Source of the DNA: Streptomyces sp. MH60
GTDB lineage: Bacteria > Actinomycetota > Actinomycetes > Streptomycetales > Streptomycetaceae
Direction: 5' to 3'
NCBI RefSeq assembly: GCF_002939385.1
Contig: NZ_MULI01000022.1
Span: 33,091 to 97,090 of the forward strand
Length of the DNA: 64,000 nt
Positions 34,970 through 44,363 of this stretch are shown piece by piece (positions within the stretch are counted from its first letter, which is position 1; every line of letters begins with the position of its first letter). Under the pieces are notes generated by a model. The model worked only from the letters and a program-made list of their open reading frames with translations. It made no database searches and had not been told where the DNA came from. Made by a program: the position numbers and the translations under genes.

Positions 34970-35959
34970 CTACGAGCGTCCTCGTGAACGCGCCGCCCGC
35001 GCGATGGTCACCACGGCCTTCTCCAGGGCGTACTCGGGATCGTCCCCGGCGCCCTTCACCCCCGCGTCGGCCTCGGCCACCGCGCGCAGCGCCACGGACA
35101 CACCGTCCGGGGTCCAGCCGCGCATCTGCTGCCGGACGCGGTCGATCTTCCAGGGCGGCATTCCCAGCTCGCGGGCGAGGTCGGCGGGGCGTCCGCCGCG
35201 GGCGGAGGACAGCTTGCCGATGGCCCGCACGCCCTGCGCGAGCGCGCTGGTGATCAGCACCGGTGCCACTCCGGTCGCCAGCGACCAGCGCAGCGCCTCC
35301 AGGGCCTCCGCCGCGCGTCCCTCGACCGCCCGGTCGGCGACCGTGAAGCTGGAGGCCTCCGCCCGTCCGGTGTAGTACCGCCCGACGACCGCCTCGTCGA
35401 TGGTCCCCTCGACGTCGGCGGTCAGCTGGGACACCGCCGAGGCCAGCTCCCGCAGGTCGCTGCCGATGGCGTCGACCAGGGCCTGGCACGCCTCCGGGGT
35501 GGCCGACCGCCCGGCCGTGCGGAACTCCGAGCGCACGAAGGCCAGCCGGTCGGCGGGCTTCGTCATCTTCGGGCAGGCCACCTCGCGCGCCCCCGCCTTG
35601 CGGGCCGCGTCGAGCACGCCCTTGCCCTTGGCGCCGCCCGCGTGCAGCAGGACGAGGGTGATCTCCTCGGCGGGGGCGCCGAGGTAGGCCTTGACGTCCT
35701 TGACCGTGTCGGCGGACAGGTCCTGCGCATTGCGTACGACCACGACCTTGCGCTCGGCGAAGAGCGAGGGGCTGGTCAGCTCGGCGAGGGTGCCGGGCTG
35801 CAGCTGCTCGGGGGCGAGGTCGCGTACGTCCGTGTCGGCGTCGGCGGCCTTGGCGGCGGCCACCACCTCCTGCACGGCACGGTCGAGCAGGAGGTCCTCC
35901 TGGCCCACGGCAAGGGTCACCGGGGCGAGAGGGTCGTCGTTCGCAGTCTTCCTGGCCAT
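34970..35959 (-). CDS. holA: DNA polymerase III delta subunit
   Basis: Clamp-loader delta subunit of 329 aa, which opens the sliding clamp. Recognised by its length, the N-terminal VTLAVGQEDLLLDRAV, the central KVVVVRNAQDLS and the C-terminal GMPPWKIDRVRQQMRGWTP. ATG 35959 gives the conserved MARKTANDDPLAPVT start; no good SD is visible and ATG 35971 is possible. It is 57 bp downstream of a small acidic gene on the same strand. Confidence 0.92.
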   Translation of the reverse strand: MARKTANDDPLAPVTLAVGQEDLLLDRAVQEVVAAAKAADADTDVRDLAPEQLQPGTLAELTSPSLFAERKVVVVRNAQDLSADTVKDVKAYLGAPAEEITLVLLHAGGAKGKGVLDAARKAGAREVACPKMTKPADRLAFVRSEFRTAGRSATPEACQALVDAIGSDLRELASAVSQLTADVEGTIDEAVVGRYYTGRAEASSFTVADRAVEGRAAEALEALRWSLATGVAPVLITSALAQGVRAIGKLSSARGGRPADLARELGMPPWKIDRVRQQMRGWTPDGVSVALRAVAEADAGVKGAGDDPEYALEKAVVTIARAARSRGRS

Positions 35960-36016
35960 CGTGACAAGCATCGCACGCACCACTGACAACGCCGGACGGG
36001 CGCTGCCGGACGCGGG

Positions 36017-36262
36017 CTACGGCTCCTCGCGCCAGCCCTCCCACTCCCCGGCGAACGCGTCCAGCTCACCGGGGTCCAGCGCTTCCCGCTCGTCACGCAG
36101 AACGACGAGCCACTGGGCGTCCTCGGCGTCGTCCTCGCCGGCCAGGGCGTCCCGCAGGATCCGCGGTTCCTCGTCGATCCCGAACCGCTCCCCCAGCTCC
36201 TGGGCAGCCTCCTCCGCGGCGTCGCGGTCGGGCAGTACCAGCACATGTCTCACGTCGCTCAC
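36017..36262 (-). CDS. Small acidic hypothetical protein
   Basis: An 81-aa protein, rich in Asp and Glu (LPDRDAAEEAAQELGERFG; GEDDAEDAQW), probably soluble. No known domain. The GTG has no clear SD. It lies between the YceI gene (14 bp) and holA (57 bp) on the same strand, so probably in one transcript. Confidence 0.65.
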   Translation of the reverse strand: MSDVRHVLVLPDRDAAEEAAQELGERFGIDEEPRILRDALAGEDDAEDAQWLVVLRDEREALDPGELDAFAGEWEGWREEP

Positions 36263-36276
36263 GGTGCCATTGTCGG

Positions 36277-37206
36277 TCAGCCCTTGGGCACGATCTGCAC
36301 GTCGAGGTCGATGCGGATGCTGGGGCCGACCACGGCGATGCCGCGGGCCAGCATCGTCTGCCAGCTCACCGTGAAGTCGTCGCGGTGCAGCTCGGTGGTG
36401 GCGCGACAGGCCGCCCGCGTCTCGCCCTCCATGCCGTTGCCGAGTCCGAGGTAGTCGGTCTCCAGCGTGACCGTGCGCGTCACCCCGTGCAGGGACAGCG
36501 CCCCGGTGACGGCCCACCGGTTGCCGCCGCGGTGCGTGAACCGGTCGCTGTAGAACTCCAGCGTCGGAAACCGCTCCACGTCCAGGAAGTCGGCCGAGCG
36601 CAGGTGGTCGTCGCGCATCTTCACGTTGGTGTCGATGGACGCCGCGTCGATCACGACGTGCATCGCGGAGTGCTGCATGTCGTCGGCGATCCGCACCGCG
36701 CCCGCGAAGGAGTTGAACCGGCCGTGGATCCGGGCCAGCCCGATGTGCCGCGCGGTGAAGGCGATCGAGGAGTGCGCCGGCTCGATCTCCCAGTCGCCCG
36801 GCGCGGGCAGCTCCGGCGGCTGGGCCACCTGCAGCGTCACGTCGCCGAGCGAGGCCAGCGAGTCCTCGACGACCGTCGCGGAGGCGCGGTACGGGGTGTA
36901 CCCCTCGGCGGACACGGCGAGCCGGTACTCCCCCGCGGGCACCGTCGCCACGAACGATCCGAAGGGGTCCGTACCGCCGCCGACCACCTTGCGCCCCATG
37001 GCGTCGCTGACCGTGAACTCCGCGCCCGGCACCGGGGTGTTGACGGGGTCGAGGACGCGGCAGCTCAGCACGCCGGCGTCCCGCGGGGTGCGCACCGCCG
37101 CCAGGGGACCCGTCCGTTGCATCCGCTTCGTTCGGCTTCCCAGCAAACGGCCGATCATTTGCGACACCCTCTGCACGACATCGAAAACTAGTTGACGGAG
37201 AAACAT
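36277..37206 (-). CDS. YceI-like protein with N-terminal carboxypeptidase-regulatory-like domain
   Basis: A 309-aa protein. Residues ~45-125 form a CarboxypepD_reg/PEGA-like beta sandwich (TDPFGSFVATVPAGEYRLAVSAEGY). Residues ~140-305 are a YceI lipocalin-like domain (WEIEPAHSSIAFTARHIG, GRFNSFAGAVRIAD, LSLHGVTRTVTL). YceI proteins bind polyisoprenoid lipids. The N-terminus is a basic amphipathic stretch, not a clear signal peptide. Start ATG 37206. Confidence 0.85.
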   Translation of the reverse strand: MFLRQLVFDVVQRVSQMIGRLLGSRTKRMQRTGPLAAVRTPRDAGVLSCRVLDPVNTPVPGAEFTVSDAMGRKVVGGGTDPFGSFVATVPAGEYRLAVSAEGYTPYRASATVVEDSLASLGDVTLQVAQPPELPAPGDWEIEPAHSSIAFTARHIGLARIHGRFNSFAGAVRIADDMQHSAMHVVIDAASIDTNVKMRDDHLRSADFLDVERFPTLEFYSDRFTHRGGNRWAVTGALSLHGVTRTVTLETDYLGLGNGMEGETRAACRATTELHRDDFTVSWQTMLARGIAVVGPSIRIDLDVQIVPKG

Positions 37207-37354
37207 TCGATCACCGATGTGGCTTTCGAGGCAACACGGGACCACATCACGGGAAACCGTCGCATGTGCTGGGAGTGGGCAGGAGTGGCCCCGTGTGGCC
37301 GTGTGTGCTCCCGTGTGGCCCGTTATCGGCGCACCGGGCGCGTTCCCCGCCTCG

Positions 37355-38371
37355 TCACCGTTCCCAGTACAGGCCGCGGACCTTCACGCCGGTGACCGTG
37401 GCCGGGGCCTGGTCGCCGGAGTCGGGCGGGTAGTAGATGAACTCGAAGCGCAGCCGTTCGTCGGCGACGATCGAGCCGCTGTTCCCGAAGTCCGGGAAGC
37501 TGCTGCCGTCGGTGCCCACCCGTTCGACGATCGGGCCGGTCCATCGGCTTCCGTCCCGGCGGAGGTGGTAGAAGCGGCCCTGGAGCGTGGAGCCGGGTGG
37601 CACGACGGCCCGGAGGTAGGCCGTGGCCTGGTAGTGGGACGCGCCGGTCAGCAGGTCCACGCCGTCCACGCTGAGCGTCGTCCACTGCCGGGGCGTGATC
37701 CGCTGGTCGTCGCTGTCGGATCGGCTGATCGCTCGCGGCATGTCTTCCTCCTCGGATTCGCCGGGTGTCCAGCCGGCGGGGTGGGTGAGGCGTTCTTCGA
37801 CCCGGGCGCGCATCGACGCCATCGTGAAACCGCGCGGATCGATCTTTCCGGGCTGCCACTCCAGGTGGCCGATCACCGAGCGCTCGTTCCAGCCGTGGTG
37901 CCGGCACACGGCCGCGGCGGCCCGCTCGATCGCGTCCAGCTGCGCGGCGGGCCACGGATCCTCGCCGTCGCCGAGGTTCTCGCACTCGAAGCCGTAGAAG
38001 TGCCGGTTGCCGTCGGTGTTCGCCTCGTTGTCCCGGGGCAGGGCCTGCTCCGCGACGACGGCGCGCAGGACGTCGTCGTCGCCCAGACCGGCGTGGTTGG
38101 CACGGCCGTAGCCGACCAGGTGCACGCGGCCGTCCTTGGTGATGACGCCGTGGCACAGGGGGCCGGGCAGGCTCGCGTAGCCCGTGCGGCAGATCTCCAC
38201 GGTGGCGGCGCTGCCCCGGGTCACGGTGTGGTGGATCATCACGCCGTTGACGGGTCCCCAGGCTCCCTTGTGGTTGCGGTTGTGGTCCCGCCAGTCGCCG
38301 ACCTCGACGACGGTGAGGCCCTCCGCCTTCAGCGCCTTGAGGAAGCTGCCCGCGGTCATGGGGGCGGCCAT
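37355..38371 (-). CDS. Phage-type N-acetylmuramoyl-L-alanine amidase
   Basis: A 338-aa protein with an Amidase_2/PGRP domain at about residues 15-195: zinc ligands in VMIHHTVTRG, the HGVITKDGRVHLVGYGRANHAG segment, and WNERSVIGHLEW with the second zinc His. The C-terminal ~115 residues are beta-rich (TTLSVDGVDLLTGASHYQATAY) and may bind wall polymers. It has no signal peptide, as in phage endolysins that need a holin. ATG 38371 has GGAG 8 bases upstream and shares its A with the stop of the preceding 35-aa ORF. Confidence 0.88.
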   Translation of the reverse strand: MAAPMTAGSFLKALKAEGLTVVEVGDWRDHNRNHKGAWGPVNGVMIHHTVTRGSAATVEICRTGYASLPGPLCHGVITKDGRVHLVGYGRANHAGLGDDDVLRAVVAEQALPRDNEANTDGNRHFYGFECENLGDGEDPWPAAQLDAIERAAAAVCRHHGWNERSVIGHLEWQPGKIDPRGFTMASMRARVEERLTHPAGWTPGESEEEDMPRAISRSDSDDQRITPRQWTTLSVDGVDLLTGASHYQATAYLRAVVPPGSTLQGRFYHLRRDGSRWTGPIVERVGTDGSSFPDFGNSGSIVADERLRFEFIYYPPDSGDQAPATVTGVKVRGLYWER

Positions 38372-38478
38372 CAGGCACGCTCCGGACACGGCGGGTCGGG
38401 CCGGTGGACGGTGTGCATCGGATCGTCCTCGCCGCGCCGGTGCACAACGGGGTGACCCGGCCTGGGGGTTCGGGGCAT
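38371..38478 (-). CDS. 35-aa ORF coupled to the amidase gene
   Basis: A 35-residue ORF beginning MPRTPRPGHPVVHRRG and ending PPCPERA. It has an excellent SD (AAGGAG, 6 bases before ATG 38478), and its TGA overlaps the amidase ATG (TGATG). It is hydrophilic, Pro/Arg/His-rich and not membrane-like, so not a holin. It may encode a real small protein or act as a translation coupler. The flank 38479-38714, up to comEC, shows no gene. Confidence 0.45.
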   Translation of the reverse strand: MPRTPRPGHPVVHRRGEDDPMHTVHRPDPPCPERA

Positions 38479-38714
38479 GGTCTCTCCTTCGGTGTGGGGG
38501 CGGCCGACCGTGGCCGGACGCGTCGACCGCGCGACCCGGTGACGTCTCCCGCGCTGGTCTGGAAATTCCCGGTGCCCGCCGGACTACGCCTCCCAGGGCA
38601 CAGCAGGGACGGGAACCACTCGCGATCCGGCCAGTACGGGACCCCTGCCGCACCCTGAGTACCGGCGCGACAGACACGGACGACCTGCTCGTGGCCATGA
38701 CGACCGCCCCGTCC

Positions 38715-41285
38715 TCACTCCCCCGCCACCCTCAGCTCCCGCCCTGTACCGGCGACCGCCAGCGCCCCGTCCCGGTCCGTGCGCAGCACCGTCGCTCCCT
38801 GGGCGCGCAGTGCCGCGACGGTGCCGGGTGCCGGGTGGCCGTAGGTGTTGTCCTCGCCGCAGCTGATGAGCGCGAGACGTGGGGCGACTTCCCGCAGGAA
38901 CGCGAAGTCCTGGTGGGCGGAGCCGTGGTGGGCCACCTTCAGGACGTCCACGTCGTGCAGTCGTGCTGCCGCCGGGGAGCGGGCCAGCTCCCGCTGGGCC
39001 GGGGGCTCCAGGTCACCGAGGAGGAGCAGGCGCAGGCCGGCCGTCCGGACCAGGAGGGTGACGCTGGCGTCGTTGGGGCCGCCTTCCGTGCCCGGTGGCG
39101 CCGTCATCGGTGGGCTCGGCGGGGGCCACACCACCTGCCAGGACAGCGGGCCGGAGCGTCGCCGCTCTCCGGCGGCCGCGTGCCGCAGGGGGATGTGCCG
39201 GGCCGCTGCCTGTCGGTGGACGAACTCGGCCTGGTCCGCCGGTTCTTCGAGGGCGGTTGTCTCGATCGCGCCCACCGAACGGCCCCGCAGCACCCCGGGC
39301 AGCCCGGCCACGTGGTCGGCGTGCGGGTGGGTCAGCAGCACGAGGGGCACGCGGGTGATGCCGAGGGCCCGCAGGCAGTGGTCGGCCAGGGCGGGGTCGG
39401 GGCCCGCGTCCACGACCACGGCCGTCCCCTCTCCCGCCGCGAGCACCAGCGCGTCGCCCTGACCCACGTCGCACATCACCATCCGCCAGCCGGGCGGGGG
39501 CCAGCCCTTGATCACCCGGACCAGCGGCGGCGGCTGCGTCACGACGAGAAGCAGCAGCAGGGCGCAGACTCCGCACCACCACGGGTGCCGCACCAGGCGT
39601 CGGCCGACCAGCAGCACACCCACCGTGGCGAGGGCGAGCAGCGCCGCCCCGGCCCAGCCGCCGGGCCAGCCCACTCCCGCGCCGGGCAGCGCGGCCCCGG
39701 TGCGGGCGATCTCCGCGATCCACTCGGCCGGCCAGCTTCCGCACCAGGCCAGGCTTTTGGCCAGCGGCATCGCCGCGGGTGCCGTCGCCAGCGCCGCGAA
39801 GCCGAGCACCGTGGCCGGGGCCACCGCGAACTCCGCCAGCAGGTTGCACGGCACCCCCACCAGACTCACCCGCTGCGACAGCACGACGACGACCGGCGCG
39901 CACACGGCCTGCGCGGCAGCCGCGGCGGCCAGCGCCTCCGCGAGCCGGGGCGGTACCCGGCGCCGGCGCAACGCCGCGCTCCACCGCGGAGCGATCGTGA
40001 GCAGCGCCCCCGTGGCCAGCACGGAGAGCAGGAAGCCGTAACCGCGGGACAGCCAGGGGTCGTAGAGCACCAGGAGCAGGACCGCCGTCGCCAGGGCCGG
40101 CAGCATCGATCTGCGACGGCCGGTGGCCAGGGCGAGCAGGGCGACGGACCCGAAGGCCGCCGCCCGCAGCACGCTCGGGTCGGGCCGGCACACCACGACG
40201 AAGGCGAGCGCGAGCAGCCCGCCGAGGAGCGCGGTCGTCCGCAGGCGCAGGCCGAGGCGGGGCGCCAGTCCCCGGCGCTCACTGCGCTGGGCCAGGCCCG
40301 GCGGACCGAGGAGCAGCGCGAGCACGATCGTGAAGTTGGCGCCGGAGACGGCCAGCGTGTGTGTCAGGTCGGTCTCCTTGAACGCCTCCTCCAGCTCCGG
40401 TGTGACGCGCGAGGTGTCGCCGACGACCAGGCCCGGCAGCAGCGCCCGCGCGTCTGCGGACAGGTCCTCGGTCGCCTCGCGCAGTCCGGTCCGCAACCGC
40501 CCCGCCAGCCGTTGCGCCGTCGAGGGCCTCGCCAGGGACTCCGGCGGCTGTCGGCCCGCCCGCACGCGCAGCACCGCGGCGATCCGGTCACCGCCCTGCC
40601 TCGGGGGTGACAGCCGGGCGGTGACGCGGAGCCTCGTGGTCGGCAGCAGCTCCAGCCAGCGGGAGGGTGCGGGCCGGGTGCGGGACGGTTTCCCTTCCTC
40701 ACCGACGTCGACGAGGACGAGCACCGGCGTCCGGGCCGTCACCGCCGTCCCGCCCGACTCGCTCAGCCGCCGCACGTCGGCCTCGATCAGCACCGTGGGC
40801 GGCACGGCGCGGTTGCCCCGGACCCGCGGCCGGGTGAGGCGGGGGTCGGCCGTGACCTCCACCTCCGCGGTGACCGTGGCGTACCGCCGCGCCAGCTCCG
40901 GCACGGGTCCCCGGCGCGGTTCCGCGCCGTGCAGCGCGGCCGAGGTGGCGGACGCGGCGACACAGAGGAGCAGAGCGGCGGCCGCGGGTGCGCGGGTCCG
41001 TCTGCGCGTCGGCCCCAGCAGCAGTGCCCCGGCCAGGAGCAGGGCGCCCGTCACCACGCCCACCGCCCAGCCGGTCGGCACGTCCAGCACCAGGGCCGCC
41101 GTCGCCCACGCCGCCAGGGCGGGCGGTACCAGGCGCAGGTCCGCGGGGCCCTCCTGCCGGGGGTGGGCCGCGCCCAGCCGGTGACAGGAGGCGGCGTGCA
41201 CGGCGGCGCGCGGGGGCCTCGCCCGGGGCTGCTCCGCTCCGGCGCGTCCGTCCGGCCGGTCCACCCCCGTCACGTCCGTGTTCAT
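38715..41285 (-). CDS. comEC: ComEC/Rec2-type DNA-uptake channel protein
   Basis: An 856-aa membrane protein. Hydrophobic helices near residues 60-115 precede an OB-like periplasmic part (DUF4131, about 130-250), the Competence domain (about 265-540; HTLAVSGANFTIVLALL), and a C-terminal metallo-beta-lactamase domain (about 590-840; LLTHPHADHVAGL, VDVLKVAHHGSAHQD). In transformable bacteria ComEC carries single-stranded DNA across the membrane; its role in streptomycetes is open. ATG 41285 overlaps the comEA stop (ATGA). Confidence 0.92.
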   Translation of the reverse strand: MNTDVTGVDRPDGRAGAEQPRARPPRAAVHAASCHRLGAAHPRQEGPADLRLVPPALAAWATAALVLDVPTGWAVGVVTGALLLAGALLLGPTRRRTRAPAAAALLLCVAASATSAALHGAEPRRGPVPELARRYATVTAEVEVTADPRLTRPRVRGNRAVPPTVLIEADVRRLSESGGTAVTARTPVLVLVDVGEEGKPSRTRPAPSRWLELLPTTRLRVTARLSPPRQGGDRIAAVLRVRAGRQPPESLARPSTAQRLAGRLRTGLREATEDLSADARALLPGLVVGDTSRVTPELEEAFKETDLTHTLAVSGANFTIVLALLLGPPGLAQRSERRGLAPRLGLRLRTTALLGGLLALAFVVVCRPDPSVLRAAAFGSVALLALATGRRRSMLPALATAVLLLVLYDPWLSRGYGFLLSVLATGALLTIAPRWSAALRRRRVPPRLAEALAAAAAAQAVCAPVVVVLSQRVSLVGVPCNLLAEFAVAPATVLGFAALATAPAAMPLAKSLAWCGSWPAEWIAEIARTGAALPGAGVGWPGGWAGAALLALATVGVLLVGRRLVRHPWWCGVCALLLLLVVTQPPPLVRVIKGWPPPGWRMVMCDVGQGDALVLAAGEGTAVVVDAGPDPALADHCLRALGITRVPLVLLTHPHADHVAGLPGVLRGRSVGAIETTALEEPADQAEFVHRQAAARHIPLRHAAAGERRRSGPLSWQVVWPPPSPPMTAPPGTEGGPNDASVTLLVRTAGLRLLLLGDLEPPAQRELARSPAAARLHDVDVLKVAHHGSAHQDFAFLREVAPRLALISCGEDNTYGHPAPGTVAALRAQGATVLRTDRDGALAVAGTGRELRVAGE

Positions 41286-42367
41286 GGCCGTACGAGGTCC
41301 CGCAGGTCGGCGAAGCGGCGCTCGCCGATGCCGTTGACCTCGCGCAGTTCGTCCACCGAGCGGAAACCGCCGTGCTGGGTGCGGTAGTCGATGATGTGCT
41401 GGGCGAGGACCGGGCCGACGCCCGGGAGGGTGTCGAGCTGGTCGGTGGTCGCCGTGTTGAGGGAGACCGGTGCCGCGGGCTCCGCCGCCCCCGTCGACCC
41501 ACCCGGCGCGGGACCGGGTCCCGGCGGAGGCGCGGGCGCGGGCGCGGGCGCTCCGACGATCACCTGTTCGCCGTCCACCAGGAAGCGCGCCCGGTTCAGC
41601 CCGTCGGTCTTCGTGCCGGGCCGCACCCCTCCGGCGGCTCGCAGGGCGTCCGCGACACGGGAACCGGCCGGGAGGCTGTGGATGCCGGGTTCGCGGACCT
41701 TGCCGCCGACGTCCACCACGATCTCGGGCCCGGCCGTGGTCGTCGGCGCGGCCTGGGACTCGGGCTTGCCCGTCGTCGCGCGGTCCGCGGCCGTCGGCCC
41801 CGGTTTCCCGGCTCCGTACGCCGCCTCCCGCACCACCTCGGGTGCCGCCACCGGCTGGGCGCGGCCGGACCGGAAGTGCTGCACCGCGAGGACCGCCGCG
41901 AGGACGAGCAGCACCGAGAGCGCGGCGACGCTGCGCCGCTCCAGGCCACACCGGGTCTGCAACCACACCGGCATCCGCTCCCGCAGTGCCTGTCCGGTCC
42001 GCTCCCGCCAGGCCGGCGTGGCGGCGCCGGAGTCACCGATGTCCGTGTCGCCGGCGGCCCCAGCGCCGGGCAACGGCGGCCCCTTTCCCGCCTCCCCCTG
42101 CGCCCTCTCCCTCTCCCTCTCGTGTCCGGCCCGGTCGAACCCCTCGGCGCGCTCGGCGAACAGCGCCTCCGCCCTCCGCCGCAGCTCCTCCGGAGGCGGT
42201 TGCCGGCGACCGTGCCGGGCGTGGGAGCGGGGGCGGGCGTGAGCACCGGAGCCGGGTGCGCGGCGGTGCACGAGGCGGCCGTCGGAGGCCGGGGCGCGGC
42301 CCGGGCCACTGGTCGCGGACGGGGTGCGTGAGCGTGATCGAAGAGCCATGCGACGAGGATCGGACAC
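41282..42367 (-). CDS. comEA: ComEA-type helix-hairpin-helix DNA-binding protein
   Basis: A 361-aa protein with an unusually long N-terminal cytoplasmic part of ~140 Arg/Gly/Pro-rich residues, one membrane helix (RRSVAALSVLLVLAAVLAV, about 140-160), an SLBB domain (VVDVGGKVREPGIHSLPAG), a Pro/Ala linker, and a C-terminal tandem HhH (SLNTATTDQLDTLPGVGP). It would hold DNA outside the membrane for ComEC. GTG 42367 is supported by GAGGG 7 bases upstream. Overlaps comEC. Confidence 0.9.
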   Translation of the reverse strand: MSDPRRMALRSRSRTPSATSGPGRAPASDGRLVHRRAPGSGAHARPRSHARHGRRQPPPEELRRRAEALFAERAEGFDRAGHERERERAQGEAGKGPPLPGAGAAGDTDIGDSGAATPAWRERTGQALRERMPVWLQTRCGLERRSVAALSVLLVLAAVLAVQHFRSGRAQPVAAPEVVREAAYGAGKPGPTAADRATTGKPESQAAPTTTAGPEIVVDVGGKVREPGIHSLPAGSRVADALRAAGGVRPGTKTDGLNRARFLVDGEQVIVGAPAPAPAPPPGPGPAPGGSTGAAEPAAPVSLNTATTDQLDTLPGVGPVLAQHIIDYRTQHGGFRSVDELREVNGIGERRFADLRDLVRP

Positions 42368-42503
42368 CTCGACGCCCTCGCGATGATCATGGTCGATTCC
42401 CGGGGACTACCCACCGGTTGTGGAAAACTCCGGCCCCCTCACGGGTGACCCGACAGCACCCACCACGACCCTCGCCACACCCGCCCGCCCCGGCAGCCCG
42501 CTC

Positions 42504-43349
42504 TCACCGCGACGAGACCACGACCCCCAGCAGCCCCGGCCCCGTGTGCGCGCCGATCACCGCACCGACCTCGCTCACGTGCAGGTCGGCCAGCCCGGGC
42601 ACCCGGTCCCGCAGGCGGTCCGCCAGGGCCGACGCCCGGTCGGGGGCGGCGAGATGGTGGACGGCGATGTCGACGGGCGCGCTGCCCGCCCGGTCGGCGG
42701 CGATCTCCTCCAGCCGGGCGATGGCCCTGGACGCCGTCCGGACCTTCTCCAGGGGTTCGATGCGGCCGCCCTCCAGCTGCAGCAGCGGCTTCACGGCGAG
42801 CGCGGAGCCGAACAGCGCCTGGGCCGCCCCGATCCGGCCGCCGCGGCGCAGATAGTCGAGGGTGTCGACGTAGAAGTAGGCGGAGGTGTCCGCGGCGCGC
42901 TTCTCCGCGGCCGCGACGGCCTCGTCGACCGTGCCGCCCGCCTCCGCCGTCTCCGCGGCCGCGAGTGCGCAGAATCCGAGGGCCATCGCGATCATCCCGG
43001 TGTCCACGACCCTGACCGGGACGGCGGCGTCGCGCGCCGCGACGACGGCCGCGTCGTGGGTGCCGGAGAGTTCGGCGGACAGGTGGAGGGAGACGATGCC
43101 CTCGGCCCCGGACTCGGCGATCCTGCGGTAGGTCTCGGCGAAGAGTTCGGGGCCGGGGCGCGAGGTGGTGACCGGCCGCCGTTTCTGCAGCGCCTGGGCC
43201 AGGGAACGGGTCGAGATCTCGGTGCCCTCCTCCAGGGCCCGGTCGCCCAGCACGACGGTCAGGGGTACCGCGGTGATGCCGTGCCGCTCCATCGTCCGGG
43301 CCGGAAGGTAGGCCGTTGAATCCGTGACGATAGCGACATGGCGGGACAT
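42504..43349 (-). CDS. DegV-family fatty-acid-binding protein
   Basis: A 281-aa protein of the DegV (FakB-like) fold, which binds a fatty acid for phosphorylation by a FakA kinase in some bacteria. Seen: VAIVTDSTAYLP at the N-terminus, TSRPGPELF, the HLSAELSGT lipid-head contact, and YLRRGGRIG. No DAK-type kinase is near. ATG 43349 is the first good in-frame start; its SD is weak. Confidence 0.88.
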   Translation of the reverse strand: MSRHVAIVTDSTAYLPARTMERHGITAVPLTVVLGDRALEEGTEISTRSLAQALQKRRPVTTSRPGPELFAETYRRIAESGAEGIVSLHLSAELSGTHDAAVVAARDAAVPVRVVDTGMIAMALGFCALAAAETAEAGGTVDEAVAAAEKRAADTSAYFYVDTLDYLRRGGRIGAAQALFGSALAVKPLLQLEGGRIEPLEKVRTASRAIARLEEIAADRAGSAPVDIAVHHLAAPDRASALADRLRDRVPGLADLHVSEVGAVIGAHTGPGLLGVVVSSR

Positions 43350-43438
43350 GAGCTGGAGGTTACCTGGCGTAGTGCCGGTACGGCAGTCCGGCCCCGACGA
43401 CCGGGCGTTCACAGGCTGGATCGGGTCGGCGGGACCGG

Positions 43439-44200
43439 TCAGGTCGTGCTCTCCGGGCGGGCCTTCTTCTGCCAGGGATACACGGGGCGCGCGGCGGGCG
43501 GGGTGATGGCGGGGCGCGTGGCGTCCTCCTCCGCCGGGCCCTGAGCGGCGGAATCCGGCCAGGTCTGCCGGGTGGACGGGGCCTCGGCGGCGGGCGCCTC
43601 GGGCCAGGACGGCGGCGCGGCGGCCGGCCCCGCCCCCAGCCCCGTCCCGGCCTCTGGCTCCGTCCAGTGCCGCAGCGCGCCGGCCTCCACGTCGATCTGC
43701 GCGCTCAGCGAGTCCAGGTCGTCGTCCGCGAAGCGGCGGGCGCGGTCGCGGGCCGCCCAGCGCAGGGAGTCCGCCGACCCGACGATGCGCTCGGTGCGCT
43801 CACGCAGTCCGGGCAGGCGCTCGGCGAGGGTGGCGCGGTCCGGCTCGGACTCCAGCCGCCGCAGCTCGCCGTCCAGCTCGAAGCCGTGCGCGCTGAGCCG
43901 TTCGAAGAGGGCGAGGGACTCCTTGAGGGACTCGTCCTCGGCCACGCGCGCGTGCAGCGCGTCCTGGGTGGCCCGCATGGAGGTGCGCAGGGTCAGCCGC
44001 AGCTGCGCCAGCTCGCCCGCCGGACCCACCTGGACGAGGGACTTGGCCCGCAGGGTGTGGTCCTCGACGGTGCGGCGGGCCTGGGTGATGCCCCGGTCCA
44101 CGCTGCGCTTGGCGGCGCCGACGGCCTTCACCGTGGCGTAGACACCCAGCACCACGGCGAGCAGGAAGAGCAGGGCGAACACTGTGAGCGCTGCTTCCAC
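43439..44200 (-). CDS. Membrane-anchored coiled-coil protein, unknown function
   Basis: A 253-aa protein: one N-terminal helix (residues 2-22; AALTVFALLFLLAVVLG), then a long charged helical region (about 30-175) likely to form coiled coils, then a Pro/Ala-rich tail ending WQKKARPES. GTG 44200 follows a full GGAGG, 6 bases upstream. It lies 163 bp downstream of leuS on the same strand. No family recognised. Confidence 0.75.
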   Translation of the reverse strand: MEAALTVFALLFLLAVVLGVYATVKAVGAAKRSVDRGITQARRTVEDHTLRAKSLVQVGPAGELAQLRLTLRTSMRATQDALHARVAEDESLKESLALFERLSAHGFELDGELRRLESEPDRATLAERLPGLRERTERIVGSADSLRWAARDRARRFADDDLDSLSAQIDVEAGALRHWTEPEAGTGLGAGPAAAPPSWPEAPAAEAPSTRQTWPDSAAQGPAEEDATRPAITPPAARPVYPWQKKARPESTT

Positions 44201-44363
44201 GAGGCTCCTCCTTCGGACGTCCGTCCCGCGCACCGGCGGTCCGCGGCACGTGTCGCGCCGCTCTTCCACGGTAAACGCAGCGGGCAGGCCCAGGGTTCCG
44301 CGAGAACCCCGAACCTGCCCGTACCGGACCCGTAGGGGGCGCCCGAGACGCCCCGGTCGCCGC

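Noticed and set aside
37355..38478. Prophage remnant
   Set aside because: Only an amidase and a small ORF are present; no integrase, capsid, tail or holin gene was found.
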